Shown: positions 1 to 9,871, counted from the first letter of the stretch. The stretch: 64,000 nucleotides of DNA from Acidobacteria bacterium 28-9 (GCA_002050355.1 MWYY01000060.1:62001-126000); one strand, 5' to 3'. Translations and numbers: made by a program. The notes: a model not told the origin generated them from the sequence alone.

Positions 1-97
1 TCGCCGCCGTGTTTTTTTTCTTTCCTTTCGGACGAGTTTTACCAAAACTGCCGGCAAAAATCTTTCCGCGTCTCGTTCTTTTATCGCCTTTTCCCAT
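1..97 (-). CDS. 30S ribosomal protein bTHX (partial, runs off left edge)
   Basis: Minus-strand ATG at 97 reads MGKGDKRTRRGKIFAGSFGKTRPKGKKKNTAA, matching the bTHX signature MGKGDxxTRRGKI..GS(F/Y)G..RPxKKK; absent from the ORF track because it is short and open at the edge. Confidence 0.85.
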   Translation of the reverse strand, partial: MGKGDKRTRRGKIFAGSFGKTRPKGKKKNTAA

Positions 98-120
98 ATC
101 TTTTACCTCTTAATTAATTT

Positions 121-1437
121 TTAAAATTTCTGCGCTTCGGCTTCAACCGGAGCAACGTCTTGCCGCAGAAGATATTTTTTGAAATCTTCAGGAAAACGTT
201 TTACAGCGCTCTGAATAGGCCACGCTGCTGCGTCTCCCAACGGACAAAAAGATTTGCCTTCAATGTTGTCGCAAATATCGAGCAACAATTGCGCATCTTC
301 GGGTTGTCCGCCGCCGCTTGCCACGCGGTTGAAGATTTTCAAAAGCCAATCAGTTCCTTCGCGGCACGGCGTACACCACCCACATGATTCGTGTTTGTAA
401 AATTCGGTCAGATTTTTGGTCGATTCCATTATGTCAACCGTTTCATCCATCACGATAAAACCACCCGAACCGACCATAGAACCGCCGACGACCAATCCTT
501 CGTAATCCAATAAAACTTTTTTCCCGATGATTTGTTCGGCGTTCATAATATAAACGCTCGAACCGCCGGGAATTACGGCTTTCAATTTCTTATCGTCGCG
601 CAGCATTCCGCCGCAGTCTTCCAATATGAATTTCTCCATATCGTCATAACCCATTGGAAGCTCATAGACGCCGGGCTTTTTGACGTGTCCGGAAACCGAC
701 CAGAGTTTTGTGCCGCCGCTTTTTTCCGTTCCCAGATTGCGCCACGTTTCACCGCCCATTTCGATAATTTGCGGAACTGCCGTGAGAGTTTCGACGTTGT
801 TGACGACCGTCGGCGAAGCGTATAAACCTTCGATTGCCGGAAACGGCGGCTTCATTCGCGGGTGTCCGCGATACCCTTCGAGCGAAGACAAAAGCGCTGT
901 TTCTTCGCCGCAGATATACGCGCCCGCGCCGGTGTGCGTGTATATTTCGTGCGAAAAATCCGAACCTAAAATATTTTTGCCCAAAAAGCCCGCCGAACGC
1001 GCTTCGTCAAGGGCTTTGTCCATTATGTCAATCAGATATTTGTATTCACCGCGCGTATAAATGTAACCGGTTTCCGAGCCGAGCGCGAACGCCGCAATCA
1101 ACATTCCCTCTATCAGCGCGTGTGGGTCGCGCTCCATCAAATAACGGTCTTTAAACGTCCCAGGCTCACTTTCATCGGCATTGCAGACAACATATTTCTG
1201 CTTCGGTGAATCCTTCGGCACAAACGACCATTTCATTCCGGTCGGAAAACCAGCGCCGCCGCGCCCGCGCAAAGCCGAGGCTTTGACTTCGTTAATAATC
1301 TCGTCGCGCGTCATCCCCAACGCCTTTCTCAAACTAGCGTAACCGCCGTTTTCTTGATAAACCTTGAGCGTGTGCGAATTCTCTAAATGAACTCGCTTTA
1401 GTTGTAACGGTTCGCAACCGATTGCTTTGATTTCCAT
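121..1437 (-). CDS. nuoF: NADH-quinone oxidoreductase subunit F
   Basis: 438 aa; [25 protein letters not shown] and [10 protein letters not shown] motifs. Confidence 0.97.
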   Translation of the reverse strand: MEIKAIGCEPLQLKRVHLENSHTLKVYQENGGYASLRKALGMTRDEIINEVKASALRGRGGAGFPTGMKWSFVPKDSPKQKYVVCNADESEPGTFKDRYLMERDPHALIEGMLIAAFALGSETGYIYTRGEYKYLIDIMDKALDEARSAGFLGKNILGSDFSHEIYTHTGAGAYICGEETALLSSLEGYRGHPRMKPPFPAIEGLYASPTVVNNVETLTAVPQIIEMGGETWRNLGTEKSGGTKLWSVSGHVKKPGVYELPMGYDDMEKFILEDCGGMLRDDKKLKAVIPGGSSVYIMNAEQIIGKKVLLDYEGLVVGGSMVGSGGFIVMDETVDIMESTKNLTEFYKHESCGWCTPCREGTDWLLKIFNRVASGGGQPEDAQLLLDICDNIEGKSFCPLGDAAAWPIQSAVKRFPEDFKKYLLRQDVAPVEAEAQKF

Positions 1438-1455
1438 AATCGGGAATTAAAAAGT

Positions 1456-1992
1456 TTATTCTAATGAATCCAATAATTTATCAACTTTTTCCGGCGTCAA
1501 ATCTTCATGATAATCAAAACCAATCTGCATCATCGGCGCAGTTCCGCAGCTTCCCAAGCATTCAACCAATGAAACCGTGAATCTTTCGTCCGGTGTGGTT
1601 TCGCCGACGTGAATTCCTAGACGATTGCAAATATGTTCGGTGATTTGCGGCTCGCCCATAACTCTGCACGACAGCGTTTTACAGATTTGAATATGATGCC
1701 GACCGACCGGACGCATATTGAACATCGAATAAAACGTCGCCGTTTCCCAAACGTCCGTAACTTCGAGTTCGAGTTTCTGTGCCAAAAAATTCACACCCGC
1801 GTTGTCAATGTAGCCACGCTCGCGCTGAACGACCAAAAGTAACAAAGGAATCAAAGCCGAACGCTTTCTATCCGGCGGATATTTTGCAATATGCGCGTCC
1901 ATTTCCGCCAAAACTTCGGGCGAAAAACTCGCTGCTTCTTCAGAGTATAAAACCCGATTTGTATAATCGGTTGGAACTGCTGCCGTTGACAT
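1456..1992 (-). CDS. nuoE: NADH-quinone oxidoreductase subunit E
   Basis: 178 aa; thioredoxin-like 2Fe-2S subunit (CKTLSCRVMG...ECLGSCGTAPMMQI). Confidence 0.96.
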   Translation of the reverse strand: MSTAAVPTDYTNRVLYSEEAASFSPEVLAEMDAHIAKYPPDRKRSALIPLLLLVVQRERGYIDNAGVNFLAQKLELEVTDVWETATFYSMFNMRPVGRHHIQICKTLSCRVMGEPQITEHICNRLGIHVGETTPDERFTVSLVECLGSCGTAPMMQIGFDYHEDLTPEKVDKLLDSLE

Positions 1993-2105
1993 ACTTTATG
2001 CAAACACCTTTTCTTTCAATCTTTTAACGTTTAAGTCTATTGATGCCGTTTTACTTCAAGGATTTTACTAATCAAACTCTGTCTATTTTTAATTAGGTCT
2101 GACTT

Positions 2106-2807
2106 TCAATTACTTCTAAAGTTATAAAATACAAGCGCCCTGATTTTTGCTGCCCTACCTTTTAATTTTGTCTGGGCGAATTCGGATCTCCTAATGGCTT
2201 CTTCCGATGCCAGCCGTAGCAATGGATGCCCTCTCAAGGCTCGCACCGCGATTACTTTGCCCTATTCGTCAATTGTAACTAACGCTTCAACTACGCCCGA
2301 TGCGCGAACGGCGCGCGCTGCCGGCGGATAATCAGAGTCTTTCAGTTTTAAAGCCAAATCGTTGAACGGCACTTTTTCGGAAACTTTATTATAATCTTCG
2401 TCTTCAATTACATGAATCGTTTCTTTCGCATTGCCTTTCCACAACGATACTCGTTTTGTAACCAATCCGTCCTTATTTGCCAAACTGCAATCCAGGTAAA
2501 TTCTTCTGACGGATTTTCTATACCCGTCTTCAATAACTTCCGCACTATATATTCCCGGTTTCAAGGCGGCGAAAAAAGAAACATTGTCTTTGCCGGTTGC
2601 TTTAATTTTTTTCCGGTCTTTACCGAAAGAATAAACTATCGCCGTTGCATTGTTAATTTTTAATTCGTCTCCATTATTTTGATACTCGAATACTTGCAAC
2701 TGTAAATCGCATTTATTTTCCTGTGTAAAAACATTTAGGCAAAAAGCAATACAAATGCAAAAAGCAAGAAACGTAAGACTCGATAAATCTTTTATAGAAA
2801 TCACCAT
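2106..2807 (-). pseudogene. Secreted protein with TonB C-terminal-like domain interrupted by in-frame TAG (ORF track shows 2262-2807 only)
   Basis: ORF ends ...DYPPAARAVRASGVVEALVTIDE*; same frame after TAG (2262-2264) continues GKVIAVRALRGHPLLRLASEEAIRRSEFAQTKLKGRAAKIRALVFYNFRSN*, the rest of a TonB_C domain. Confidence 0.75.
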
Positions 2808-2809
2808 TA

Positions 2810-4030
2810 TTAACGGTCAATCTCTCCCAACACAATATCGAGCGAACCGATAATGGCTACAACATCAGCAACCATTTCGCCTTCACTCATTACGGGCAAA
2901 GCCGATAAATTTATAAAACTTGGTCCGCGAAAATGAACGCGCGAAGGTTTCGGCGTGCCGTCGGCTTTCATATAAACACCGAGTTCACCTTTCGAGCCTT
3001 CGATGGCGTGATAAACTTCGCCTTCGGGAATCGAAAAGCCTTCGGCAACAATCAAAAAATGGTGAATCAGCGAATCCATATGCTTTCGCATATCGTCGCG
3101 GTCGGGGAGAACGACTTTCGGCGCGTCAGCTTTAATCGGTCCTGGTTTTAATCGTTCAACGGCTTGTCTAACAATCTTATAGGATTCGTAAAGCTCGCGC
3201 ATTCTTACGCGGAAGCGCGCCCAAACGTCGCCGTCCGGCTCGACCGGAACTTCAAAATCGTAAGTTTCGTAACCCGAATACGGATTGTCGCGCCGCAAAT
3301 CCAAATCGACGTTGCTGCCGCGCAGGCACGGTCCCGTTAAACCCCAGTCGATTGCTTCTTCAGCCGTAATTACGCCGATGCCTTTCGTCCGGCTCTGCCA
3401 AAGTGTATTGCCTGTAACGAGCGTTTCAAACATCTCCATTGCGGCGGGGAAATCTTCCAAAAACTGCTTGACGCGACGGTCAAATCCCGCAGGCAAATCC
3501 ATCATCAAACCGCCGATACGAAAATAGCTCGGAGTCATTCGCCCACCGCTTGCCGCTTCAATCAAATTCAAAATCTTTTCGCGCTGGCGGAAGCAGTAAA
3601 AGAAAACGCTCATCGCGCCGATGTCAAGCGCGTGCGTTCCGAGCCAAACCATGTGCGACGCGATACGTTGAAGCTCGCAGAACATTACACGGATAACCTG
3701 CGCACGTTCGGGAATTTCCAAATCAAGCAGTTTTTCCGCCGCCATCACGTAAGCCAAATTGTTTCCTAATGGATTCAAATAATCCATTCGGTCGGTGATA
3801 ACTATGCCCTGCTGATATTTTTTATACTCGAAAAGTTTCTCCATTCCCGTATGCAGATAACCTATGTCGGCAACGGTTTTGACGACCATTTCGCCGTCAA
3901 GCTGAAGTTCGAGCCGGAGAACGCCGTGCGTCGAAGGATGTTGCGGTCCCATCGAAAGCGTCATCTGCGATTCCAGCGGCTGGTCTAAAACTTCAAATTG
4001 GCTCGGTATATTTTCTACTGCAACGCTCAT
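2810..4030 (-). CDS. nuoD: NADH-quinone oxidoreductase subunit D
   Basis: 406 aa; MGPQHPSTHGVLRLELQLDGE motif. Confidence 0.97.
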   Translation of the reverse strand: MSVAVENIPSQFEVLDQPLESQMTLSMGPQHPSTHGVLRLELQLDGEMVVKTVADIGYLHTGMEKLFEYKKYQQGIVITDRMDYLNPLGNNLAYVMAAEKLLDLEIPERAQVIRVMFCELQRIASHMVWLGTHALDIGAMSVFFYCFRQREKILNLIEAASGGRMTPSYFRIGGLMMDLPAGFDRRVKQFLEDFPAAMEMFETLVTGNTLWQSRTKGIGVITAEEAIDWGLTGPCLRGSNVDLDLRRDNPYSGYETYDFEVPVEPDGDVWARFRVRMRELYESYKIVRQAVERLKPGPIKADAPKVVLPDRDDMRKHMDSLIHHFLIVAEGFSIPEGEVYHAIEGSKGELGVYMKADGTPKPSRVHFRGPSFINLSALPVMSEGEMVADVVAIIGSLDIVLGEIDR

Positions 4031-4109
4031 AAATAATAACCACTAGGTTAGTGTCAGTAATCAGTTAGGAAAGCAAAACCTACAGAGCAGCCAAACTGCT
4101 GACATTTAA

Positions 4110-4589
4110 TTAAGTTAAACTGTAAGGCTCGTAGCCGCGAAGCGGATAATCTTTCCTCAGCGCATGTCCGTCGAAATCCGACGGCAATAAAATTCTTTTT
4201 AAATCCGGATGTCCGTCGAAAATCACGCCGAACATATCGTAAGTTTCGCGCTCGTGCCAGTTCGCCGTCTTCCAGACGGTAACAACGGTCGGCACATTCG
4301 GCTCGTCTTCGCTCAAAAGAACTTTGAGGCGCAAACGACTAAAATGCTTTGTCGAAAACAAATGATAATTGACTTCAAAACGCGGGTCTTCTTCCGGTCC
4401 GCGGTCTGCGCCGCACAAATCCGCCAACATATCGAAATCGTGTTTTGTTTTTAAAACCCAGCAAACGTCAACAATCGCCTCGCGCGGAACAAATGCGGTT
4501 ATTTCACTGCGCGCGTCTTTTAGATCAGTAATCCACGCCGGATTTTCCGCTTTTAGTTTTTCGACAAACTCCAGTATTTTTTCAGACAT
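4110..4589 (-). CDS. nuoC: NADH-quinone oxidoreductase subunit C
   Basis: 159 aa; NWHERETYDMFGVIFDGHPDLKRILLP. Confidence 0.96.
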   Translation of the reverse strand: MSEKILEFVEKLKAENPAWITDLKDARSEITAFVPREAIVDVCWVLKTKHDFDMLADLCGADRGPEEDPRFEVNYHLFSTKHFSRLRLKVLLSEDEPNVPTVVTVWKTANWHERETYDMFGVIFDGHPDLKRILLPSDFDGHALRKDYPLRGYEPYSLT

Positions 4590-4656
4590 AAACGAGAAAA
4601 TTTGCGGTCGGTCATTTGAACAAACAATTTATCGCTAAACAAGAAGCTGTTATCAT

Positions 4657-5289
4657 TTACGAAGACTTCCGGCGTTCGTGACGCGAGGCGATTGTATAAG
4701 GGCGCGTCGTGACGGTTTTTGCAGCCGTTTCAGATTCGCTGCCCATTGTAACCGGCAGAGTTCCGGGAACAATCGAAACGCGCGATTCCGGTTCGAAAGT
4801 GTCACGGCGGTCTTTAGACGATTCATTCATAATTTTTTCCTGCAACATCATAATCGCGTGAATCAACATTTCCGGTCGAGGCGGGCAACCGGGAACGTAA
4901 ACATCAACCGGCACGATTTTATCGACGCCCTGCACAATCGCATAATTATCAAAAACGCCGCCGGAGGTAGCGCATGCGCCCATCGAAATTACCCATTTCG
5001 GTTCGGGCATCTGGTCATAAATCCGGCGCAGAACCGGCGCCATTTTACGCGAAACTCTTCCCGAAACAATCATAACGTCAGCTTGGCGCGGGCTGGCGCG
5101 AAATGTTTCCGCGCCGAAACGCGAAAGGTCATTGCGCGATGAAACCGTGTTCATCATTTCAATTGCGCAGCAAGCCAACCCGAACGTAGCAGGCCACAAT
5201 GATGACTTTCTTGCCCAATTAACAACCGCATCGAGTTTTACCGTTAAAACGTCGGGCAGCGATTCAAAAAGTGTATTTTCTAAACCCAT
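4657..5289 (-). CDS. nuoB: NADH-quinone oxidoreductase subunit B
   Basis: 210 aa; [46 protein letters not shown]. Confidence 0.97.
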   Translation of the reverse strand: MGLENTLFESLPDVLTVKLDAVVNWARKSSLWPATFGLACCAIEMMNTVSSRNDLSRFGAETFRASPRQADVMIVSGRVSRKMAPVLRRIYDQMPEPKWVISMGACATSGGVFDNYAIVQGVDKIVPVDVYVPGCPPRPEMLIHAIMMLQEKIMNESSKDRRDTFEPESRVSIVPGTLPVTMGSESETAAKTVTTRPYTIASRHERRKSS

Positions 5290-5378
5290 AACTTTTTTAG
5301 TTTGGAGTTCAGAGAGTCGTGAGTCAATACAAATTCTGGCTCTCTAAACTCTCCAAACTCGATAGACTCTCCGACTTT

Positions 5379-5909
5379 CTAAGCGGCGCGTTTTAATTGC
5401 TGAATACGCTGTTTTTTCTTGTTAAGCAATTCGTGTGCTTCGGCGCGAGCCTCGACCCGAGCCTGCACGCCCCAATCAAAAGTACCTTTTCTCCAAACAT
5501 AAATGTATCCGACAATCAGTGTTGCGATAAAAACCAGAATTTCTACAAACGCGATTGTTCCGTAACCGATGCCGAGACGGTTTTCTTCGCCTAGCAAATA
5601 CTTAAAAGCGACCGCGAACGGAATCATAAACAAAACTTCAATATCGAACAGCAAAAAGATAACCGCGACCGTGTAAAATTTTATCGAAAATCTATCGCGC
5701 GCCGACCCGATCGGGTCTTTGCCGCATTCATACGGCATCAGTTTGACGGCGGTTCTTTTACGCGGACCGATAAGCTGCGTAACAAGTATCTGACTCGCCG
5801 CAAAACCGAGCGCCACGATAAACATTACGCCGATTGGCGCATAATCAAAAAGATTAAATCCAGACATATTCAAATTGCTCGCTTCCTCATCTAAAACTAA
5901 TCGTAACAA
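5379..5909 (-). CDS. nuoA: NADH-quinone oxidoreductase subunit A (probable start at MSGFNLF, about 5867)
   Basis: Three TM segments, YECGKDPIGSARDRFSIKFYTVAVIFLLFDIEVLF motif. Confidence 0.95.
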   Translation of the reverse strand: MLRLVLDEEASNLNMSGFNLFDYAPIGVMFIVALGFAASQILVTQLIGPRKRTAVKLMPYECGKDPIGSARDRFSIKFYTVAVIFLLFDIEVLFMIPFAVAFKYLLGEENRLGIGYGTIAFVEILVFIATLIVGYIYVWRKGTFDWGVQARVEARAEAHELLNKKKQRIQQLKRAA

Positions 5910-6095
5910 AAAAACAATAGAATTCGCAGCTTGAAGATTGAGAATTATGGTACAAACTCAATCGTAAGTTAAGCCAGATTGAGTGTCAAGGTAATCAAGT
6001 AAGGAGAATTCACAGAACTTTGAGAGTGTTAGATAAAGCAAAATTTCAATTTTCAAAAACACAATATTTCCGTAACTTTTTATTCGTTGACCCTC

Positions 6096-6218
6096 GTCAA
6101 AAGCCTGTGCTAGTTTGATAATTAAAAAGAAAACGGTGGTTATGATTTTCGGTAGACAGACAGAGGAAATCTACAATTTCCGCCGTTATCAAAATGCGTG
6201 CTGCACAACATTAATTTT
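6096..6218 (+). promoter_or_regulatory. thiS leader with predicted structure (copy 1)
   Basis: TTTGAT/ATCAAA, AACGGTGG/CCGCCGTT and GTAGA/TCTAC nested pairings; about 120 nt identical to the copy-2 leader. Confidence 0.5.
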
Positions 6219-6419
6219 ATGAAAATTTTTATCAACGGTGAAATTAGAGACATTCCCGAAGTAATAAATCTGTTTGAACTTCTTGCTCATCTGTCGCTGC
6301 CGCAACAGCGCATCGCCGTCGAATTAAACGAATCAGTTGTGCGCCGTAAAGATTGGCACATTACAAAAATCAACGACACCGATAAAATCGAGATAATCCA
6401 TTTTGTCGGCGGCGGATGA
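6219..6419 (+). CDS. thiS: Sulfur carrier protein ThiS, copy 1 (track ORF begins 6198)
   Basis: 66 aa from MKIFINGE; C-terminal GGG*. Confidence 0.85.
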   Translation: MKIFINGEIRDIPEVINLFELLAHLSLPQQRIAVELNESVVRRKDWHITKINDTDKIEIIHFVGGG

Positions 6420-6634
6420 TTCGATTGCGAATTAACGGTTACAAATTACGAGTTGCGGATTGAAAACATTTTCAGTCCGCATTTCTTTTGCTCGTTTTTT
6501 TGTTAGAATTTAATTTGTTTGAGAAAAAATTCTTAGCGCGCTTTGCGCCTCTGTGGGAAATTATTTTTTATAAAATTAAGATTGCAGAGCAAAACTTTCT
6601 TCGACTTTGAATATTACACTTCGAACCAATACAT

Positions 6635-6844
6635 ATGATTGATACATTCAAAATTGCCGGAAAAACTTTTACTTCGCGCCTCATTATCGGGACGGGAAAA
6701 TATCGCTCACACGCGGAAATGCAAGCCGCTCACAAGGCATCGGGCGCGGAGATGGTTACGGTCGCCGTCAATCGCCATTCATACGGCATCAGTTTGACGG
6801 CGGTTCTTTTACGAGGACCGATAAGCTGCGTAACAAGTATCTGA
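6635..6844 (+). pseudogene. Truncated 5' fragment of thiG, fused to antisense nuoA sequence at 6775/6776
   Basis: [47 protein letters not shown] identical in type to the N-terminus of full thiG at 7686, then unrelated. Confidence 0.9.
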
Positions 6845-6960
6845 CTCGCCGCAAAACCGAGCGCCACGATAAACATTACGCCGATTGGCGCATAATCAAA
6901 AAGATTAAATCCAGACATATTCAAATTGCTCGCTTCCTCATCTAAAACTAATCGTAACAA
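6730..6960 (-). pseudogene. Truncated 5' fragment of nuoA (copy 2)
   Basis: First 61 aa identical to nuoA at 5379-5909, then junction with antisense thiG. Confidence 0.9.
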
Positions 6961-7146
6961 AAAAACAATAGAATTCGCAGCTTGAAGATTGAGAATTATG
7001 GTACAAACTCAATCGTAAGTTAAGCCAGATTGAGTGTCAAGGTAATCAAGTATGGAGAATTCACGGAAGTTTGAGAGTATCAAATAAAGCAAAATTTCGA
7101 TTTTCAAAAATACCGGCTTTCCGTAACTTTTTATTCGTTGACCCTT

Positions 7147-7268
7147 GTCAAAAGCCTGTGCTAGTTTGATAATTAAAAAGAAAACGGTGGTTATGATTTT
7201 CGGTAGACAGACAGAGGAAATCTACAATTTCCGCCGTTATCAAAATGCGTGCTGCACAACATTAATTT
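7147..7268 (+). promoter_or_regulatory. thiS leader with predicted structure (copy 2)
   Basis: Same pairings and sequence as copy 1. Confidence 0.5.
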
Positions 7269-7469
7269 ATGAAAGTTTTTATCAACGGCGAAACCAAAGA
7301 CATTCCCGAAGAAATTAATTTGATTAAACTTCTCGCACATCTGTCGCTGCCGCAGCAGCGCATAGCCGTCGAACTGAACGAATCAGTTGTGCGCCGTAAA
7401 GATTGGGACACTACAAAAATCAACGCCGCCGATAATATCGAGATAATCCACTTTGTCGGCGGCGGCTGA
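7269..7469 (+). CDS. thiS: Sulfur carrier protein ThiS, copy 2
   Basis: 66 aa, C-terminal GGG*; about 11 aa differences from copy 1. Confidence 0.88.
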   Translation: MKVFINGETKDIPEEINLIKLLAHLSLPQQRIAVELNESVVRRKDWDTTKINAADNIEIIHFVGGG

Positions 7470-7685
7470 AATCAATTGCGAATTAACGGTTACAAATTAC
7501 GAGTTGCGGATTGAAAACAATTTCAGTCCGCATTTCTTTTGTATGTTTTTTTGTTAGAATTTAATTTGTTTGAGAAAAAATTCTTAGCGCGCTTTGCGCC
7601 TCTGTGGGAAATTATTTTTTATAAAATTAAGATTGCAGAGCAAAACTTTCTTCGACTTTGAATATTACACTTCGAACCAATACAT

Positions 7686-8456
7686 ATGATTGATACATTC
7701 AAAATTGCCGGAAAAACTTTTACTTCGCGCCTCATTATCGGAACGGGAAAGTATCGCTCGTATGCGGAAATGAAAGCGGCACATACGGCATCGGGCACAG
7801 AAATGGTTACGGTTGCCGTCAATCGCGTTCCGCTCGACCATCAGAGCGAATCGTTTCTCGACTTTCTTGCGCCTGAGATGCAGATTTTGCCTAACACAGC
7901 CGGGTGCTACGATGCTGAACACGCAATCAGAACGGCGCGTCTCGCCCGCGAAGCGCTCGAAACCGATTGGATAAAGCTCGAAGTCATCGGCGATAAAGTT
8001 ACGCTTCTGCCCGACAATGAGCAAACCCTCGAAGCGGCGCGAATTCTCGTCCGAGAAGGTTTTATCGTTTTGCCGTATTTCTCCGACGATTTGATTATGG
8101 CGAAAAAATTATTGGACATCGGCTGTCCCGCCGTGATGCCGCTTGCCGCGCCGATTGGTTCGGGAATGGGCGTGCAAAACCCTTCAAATTTAAGGATTAT
8201 GCGCGAGCAATTGCCGGAGGCGACGATTATCGTTGACGCGGGAGTCGGCGTGCCGAGTGATGCCGCAATCGCAATGGAACTTGGCGCGGACGCGATTTTA
8301 ATGAACACGGCAATCGCCGAAGCGCAAGATGCGGCGCAGATGGCAACCGCGATGAAACTTGCTGTTCAAGCCGGAAGACTTGCGTATCTTTCGGGTAGAA
8401 TGCCGAAACGCCTTTACGCCAGCGCATCAAGTCCGATGGAAGGCGTGATAAAATGA
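7686..8456 (+). CDS. thiG: Thiazole synthase
   Basis: 256 aa; [59 protein letters not shown]. Confidence 0.97.
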   Translation: MIDTFKIAGKTFTSRLIIGTGKYRSYAEMKAAHTASGTEMVTVAVNRVPLDHQSESFLDFLAPEMQILPNTAGCYDAEHAIRTARLAREALETDWIKLEVIGDKVTLLPDNEQTLEAARILVREGFIVLPYFSDDLIMAKKLLDIGCPAVMPLAAPIGSGMGVQNPSNLRIMREQLPEATIIVDAGVGVPSDAAIAMELGADAILMNTAIAEAQDAAQMATAMKLAVQAGRLAYLSGRMPKRLYASASSPMEGVIK

Positions 8457-8481
8457 GAGGAAAGAAAAATTTAAGTTTTAA

Positions 8482-8853
8482 ATGTTTCAATTGAAATTTC
8501 TCATCATTTTTTTGTTCTTCACTTTTGGTTTGGCGGCGTGTGTGGAAACGCAGTCGAAACGCAGTGAATTTAACATTGCCGAAAGCAAATCTTACGAAGC
8601 ATCTTCGTTTCGCCAAAACTGCGCGATTTGTCACGGGCAAGAGGCAAACGGCAAAGAAATTGACGGCAAACTGATTCCTTCTCTGCGTTACGGCAACGCG
8701 GCGACAAAATCTGAAGACGAAATCTACCAACAAATAAAAGAAGGAAAACTCCCGATGCCCGCGTTCAAAAATCAACTTTCCGAAAAAGAAATTCGTCAAA
8801 TGGTGCGATTTATTCAGCACGATTTGCAGGGAAAGCAGGAAACGGAAAAATGA
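8482..8853 (+). CDS. Small cytochrome c-type lipoprotein
   Basis: Lipobox-like LAAC and NCAICHG haem motif; Met ligand region PMPAF. Confidence 0.85.
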   Translation: MFQLKFLIIFLFFTFGLAACVETQSKRSEFNIAESKSYEASSFRQNCAICHGQEANGKEIDGKLIPSLRYGNAATKSEDEIYQQIKEGKLPMPAFKNQLSEKEIRQMVRFIQHDLQGKQETEK

Positions 8854-8951
8854 AAATGGAGAACGAAAAAAATAATTGTTCAAATTGTGATTTGCTGAAA
8901 TATGAAGGTTCAAGCTTTTATTATGGACGTATAGGAAATGTGAACAGGTAA
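8850..8951 (+). CDS. Possible small CxxC ORF (33 aa) overlapping the cytochrome stop (ATGA)
   Basis: MKMENEKNNCSNCDLLKYEGSSFYYGRIGNVNR*. Confidence 0.3.
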   Translation: MKMENEKNNCSNCDLLKYEGSSFYYGRIGNVNR

Positions 8952-8977
8952 ATCCTATTCATGCATATTTAATACCT

Positions 8978-9871
8978 ATGAAAATTTTAATCTCCGGCGC
9001 AAGCGGTCTTGTCGGCACTAATTTGATTCCGACTTTGAATGCGCACGAAGTTTATAAACTTGTGCGAAAAACGCCGAATAGTTCTGATGAAATTCAATGG
9101 GACGCGGAAAAGGGTTTTGGCGAAACGGAACAAGTCAGGCTCGAAAACTTCGATGCAGTTGTGCATCTCGCGGGCGATAACGTCGCGTCGGAAAATTGGT
9201 CGGACGAGAAGAAAAGCAAAATAAAAGAAAGCCGAACCGTCGGAACGCGCGTTTTAGTTGAAGCGCTCAAACAATTAGCAAATCCGCCGAAATATTTTAT
9301 TTCCGCGTCGGCTATCGGTTTTTATGGCGACAGACAGGACGAAGTTTTGACTGAAGACAGTGCAAAAGGCGTGGGATTTTTGCCCGAAGTTTGCGACGCC
9401 TGGGAACGAGAGGCGCAAAAAGCGGAAAGTTTTGCGCGCGTCGTATGTATGCGAATCGGTGTTGTTTTGGCGAAAGACGGCGGCGCGCTTGAGAAAATGC
9501 TGACTCCTTTTAAGTTCGGCGTCGGCGGAACAATCGGCAGCGGCAAACAATATATGAGCTGGATTGCAATAGACGACATTGTTGCAATCGTTCATTTCCT
9601 TTTGGAAAATCCCGAACTAAAAGGCTCGTTCAACTTAACCGCGCCGAATCCGGTTACTAATAAAGAATTTACAAACACGCTCGGTAAAATCCTGAATCGT
9701 CCGACCATTTTGCCGCTTCCCGAATTTGCGGTAAAGCTAATATTCGGCGAAATGGGCGAAACTTTATTGCTGCAAGGCGCGCGCGTTCTGCCAAAACGTT
9801 TGCAGGAAGCCGGTTATCAATTTAAATACACAGATTTGGACGAAGCGATGAAGGGCGTTTTGGAAAATTAG
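8978..9871 (+). CDS. TIGR01777-family NAD-dependent epimerase/SDR
   Basis: ISGASGLVGTNL, SASAIGFYGDR, MSWIAIDDIV motifs. Confidence 0.92.
   Translation: MKILISGASGLVGTNLIPTLNAHEVYKLVRKTPNSSDEIQWDAEKGFGETEQVRLENFDAVVHLAGDNVASENWSDEKKSKIKESRTVGTRVLVEALKQLANPPKYFISASAIGFYGDRQDEVLTEDSAKGVGFLPEVCDAWEREAQKAESFARVVCMRIGVVLAKDGGALEKMLTPFKFGVGGTIGSGKQYMSWIAIDDIVAIVHFLLENPELKGSFNLTAPNPVTNKEFTNTLGKILNRPTILPLPEFAVKLIFGEMGETLLLQGARVLPKRLQEAGYQFKYTDLDEAMKGVLEN

Larger units (their letters stand above)
5725..6775. repeat. Tandem duplication A, copy 1 (1051 bp: 5' part of nuoA + intergenic + thiS + 5' part of thiG)
   Basis: Aligns to 6776-7826 at constant offset 1051 at both ends. Confidence 0.9.
6776..7826. 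repeat. Tandem duplication A, copy 2
   Basis: See copy 1; offset 1051. Confidence 0.9.

Noticed and set aside
160-1154. Plus-strand ORFs (75-126 aa) opposite nuoF, and many similar antisense ORFs throughout the track
   Set aside because: They lie antisense to strongly supported genes, have low-complexity Arg/Ser/Phe-rich translations typical of shadow frames, and lack RBS or family motifs
2262-2264. Selenocysteine or pyrrolysine reading of the TonB ORF stop
   Set aside because: Stop is TAG, not TGA, so Sec is excluded; no Pyl genes seen and the position corresponds to a polar residue in a TonB_C domain; nonsense mutation or error is simpler
6096-6218. TPP (thi-box) riboswitch upstream of thiS
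   Set aside because: No CUGAGA or ACCUGAUCUGG...GCGUAGGGA-type core; the leader has different pairings
8227-8913. 228-aa minus-strand ORF over thiG end and the cytochrome gene
   Set aside because: Antisense to two well-supported genes and rich in F/R/L shadow-frame composition
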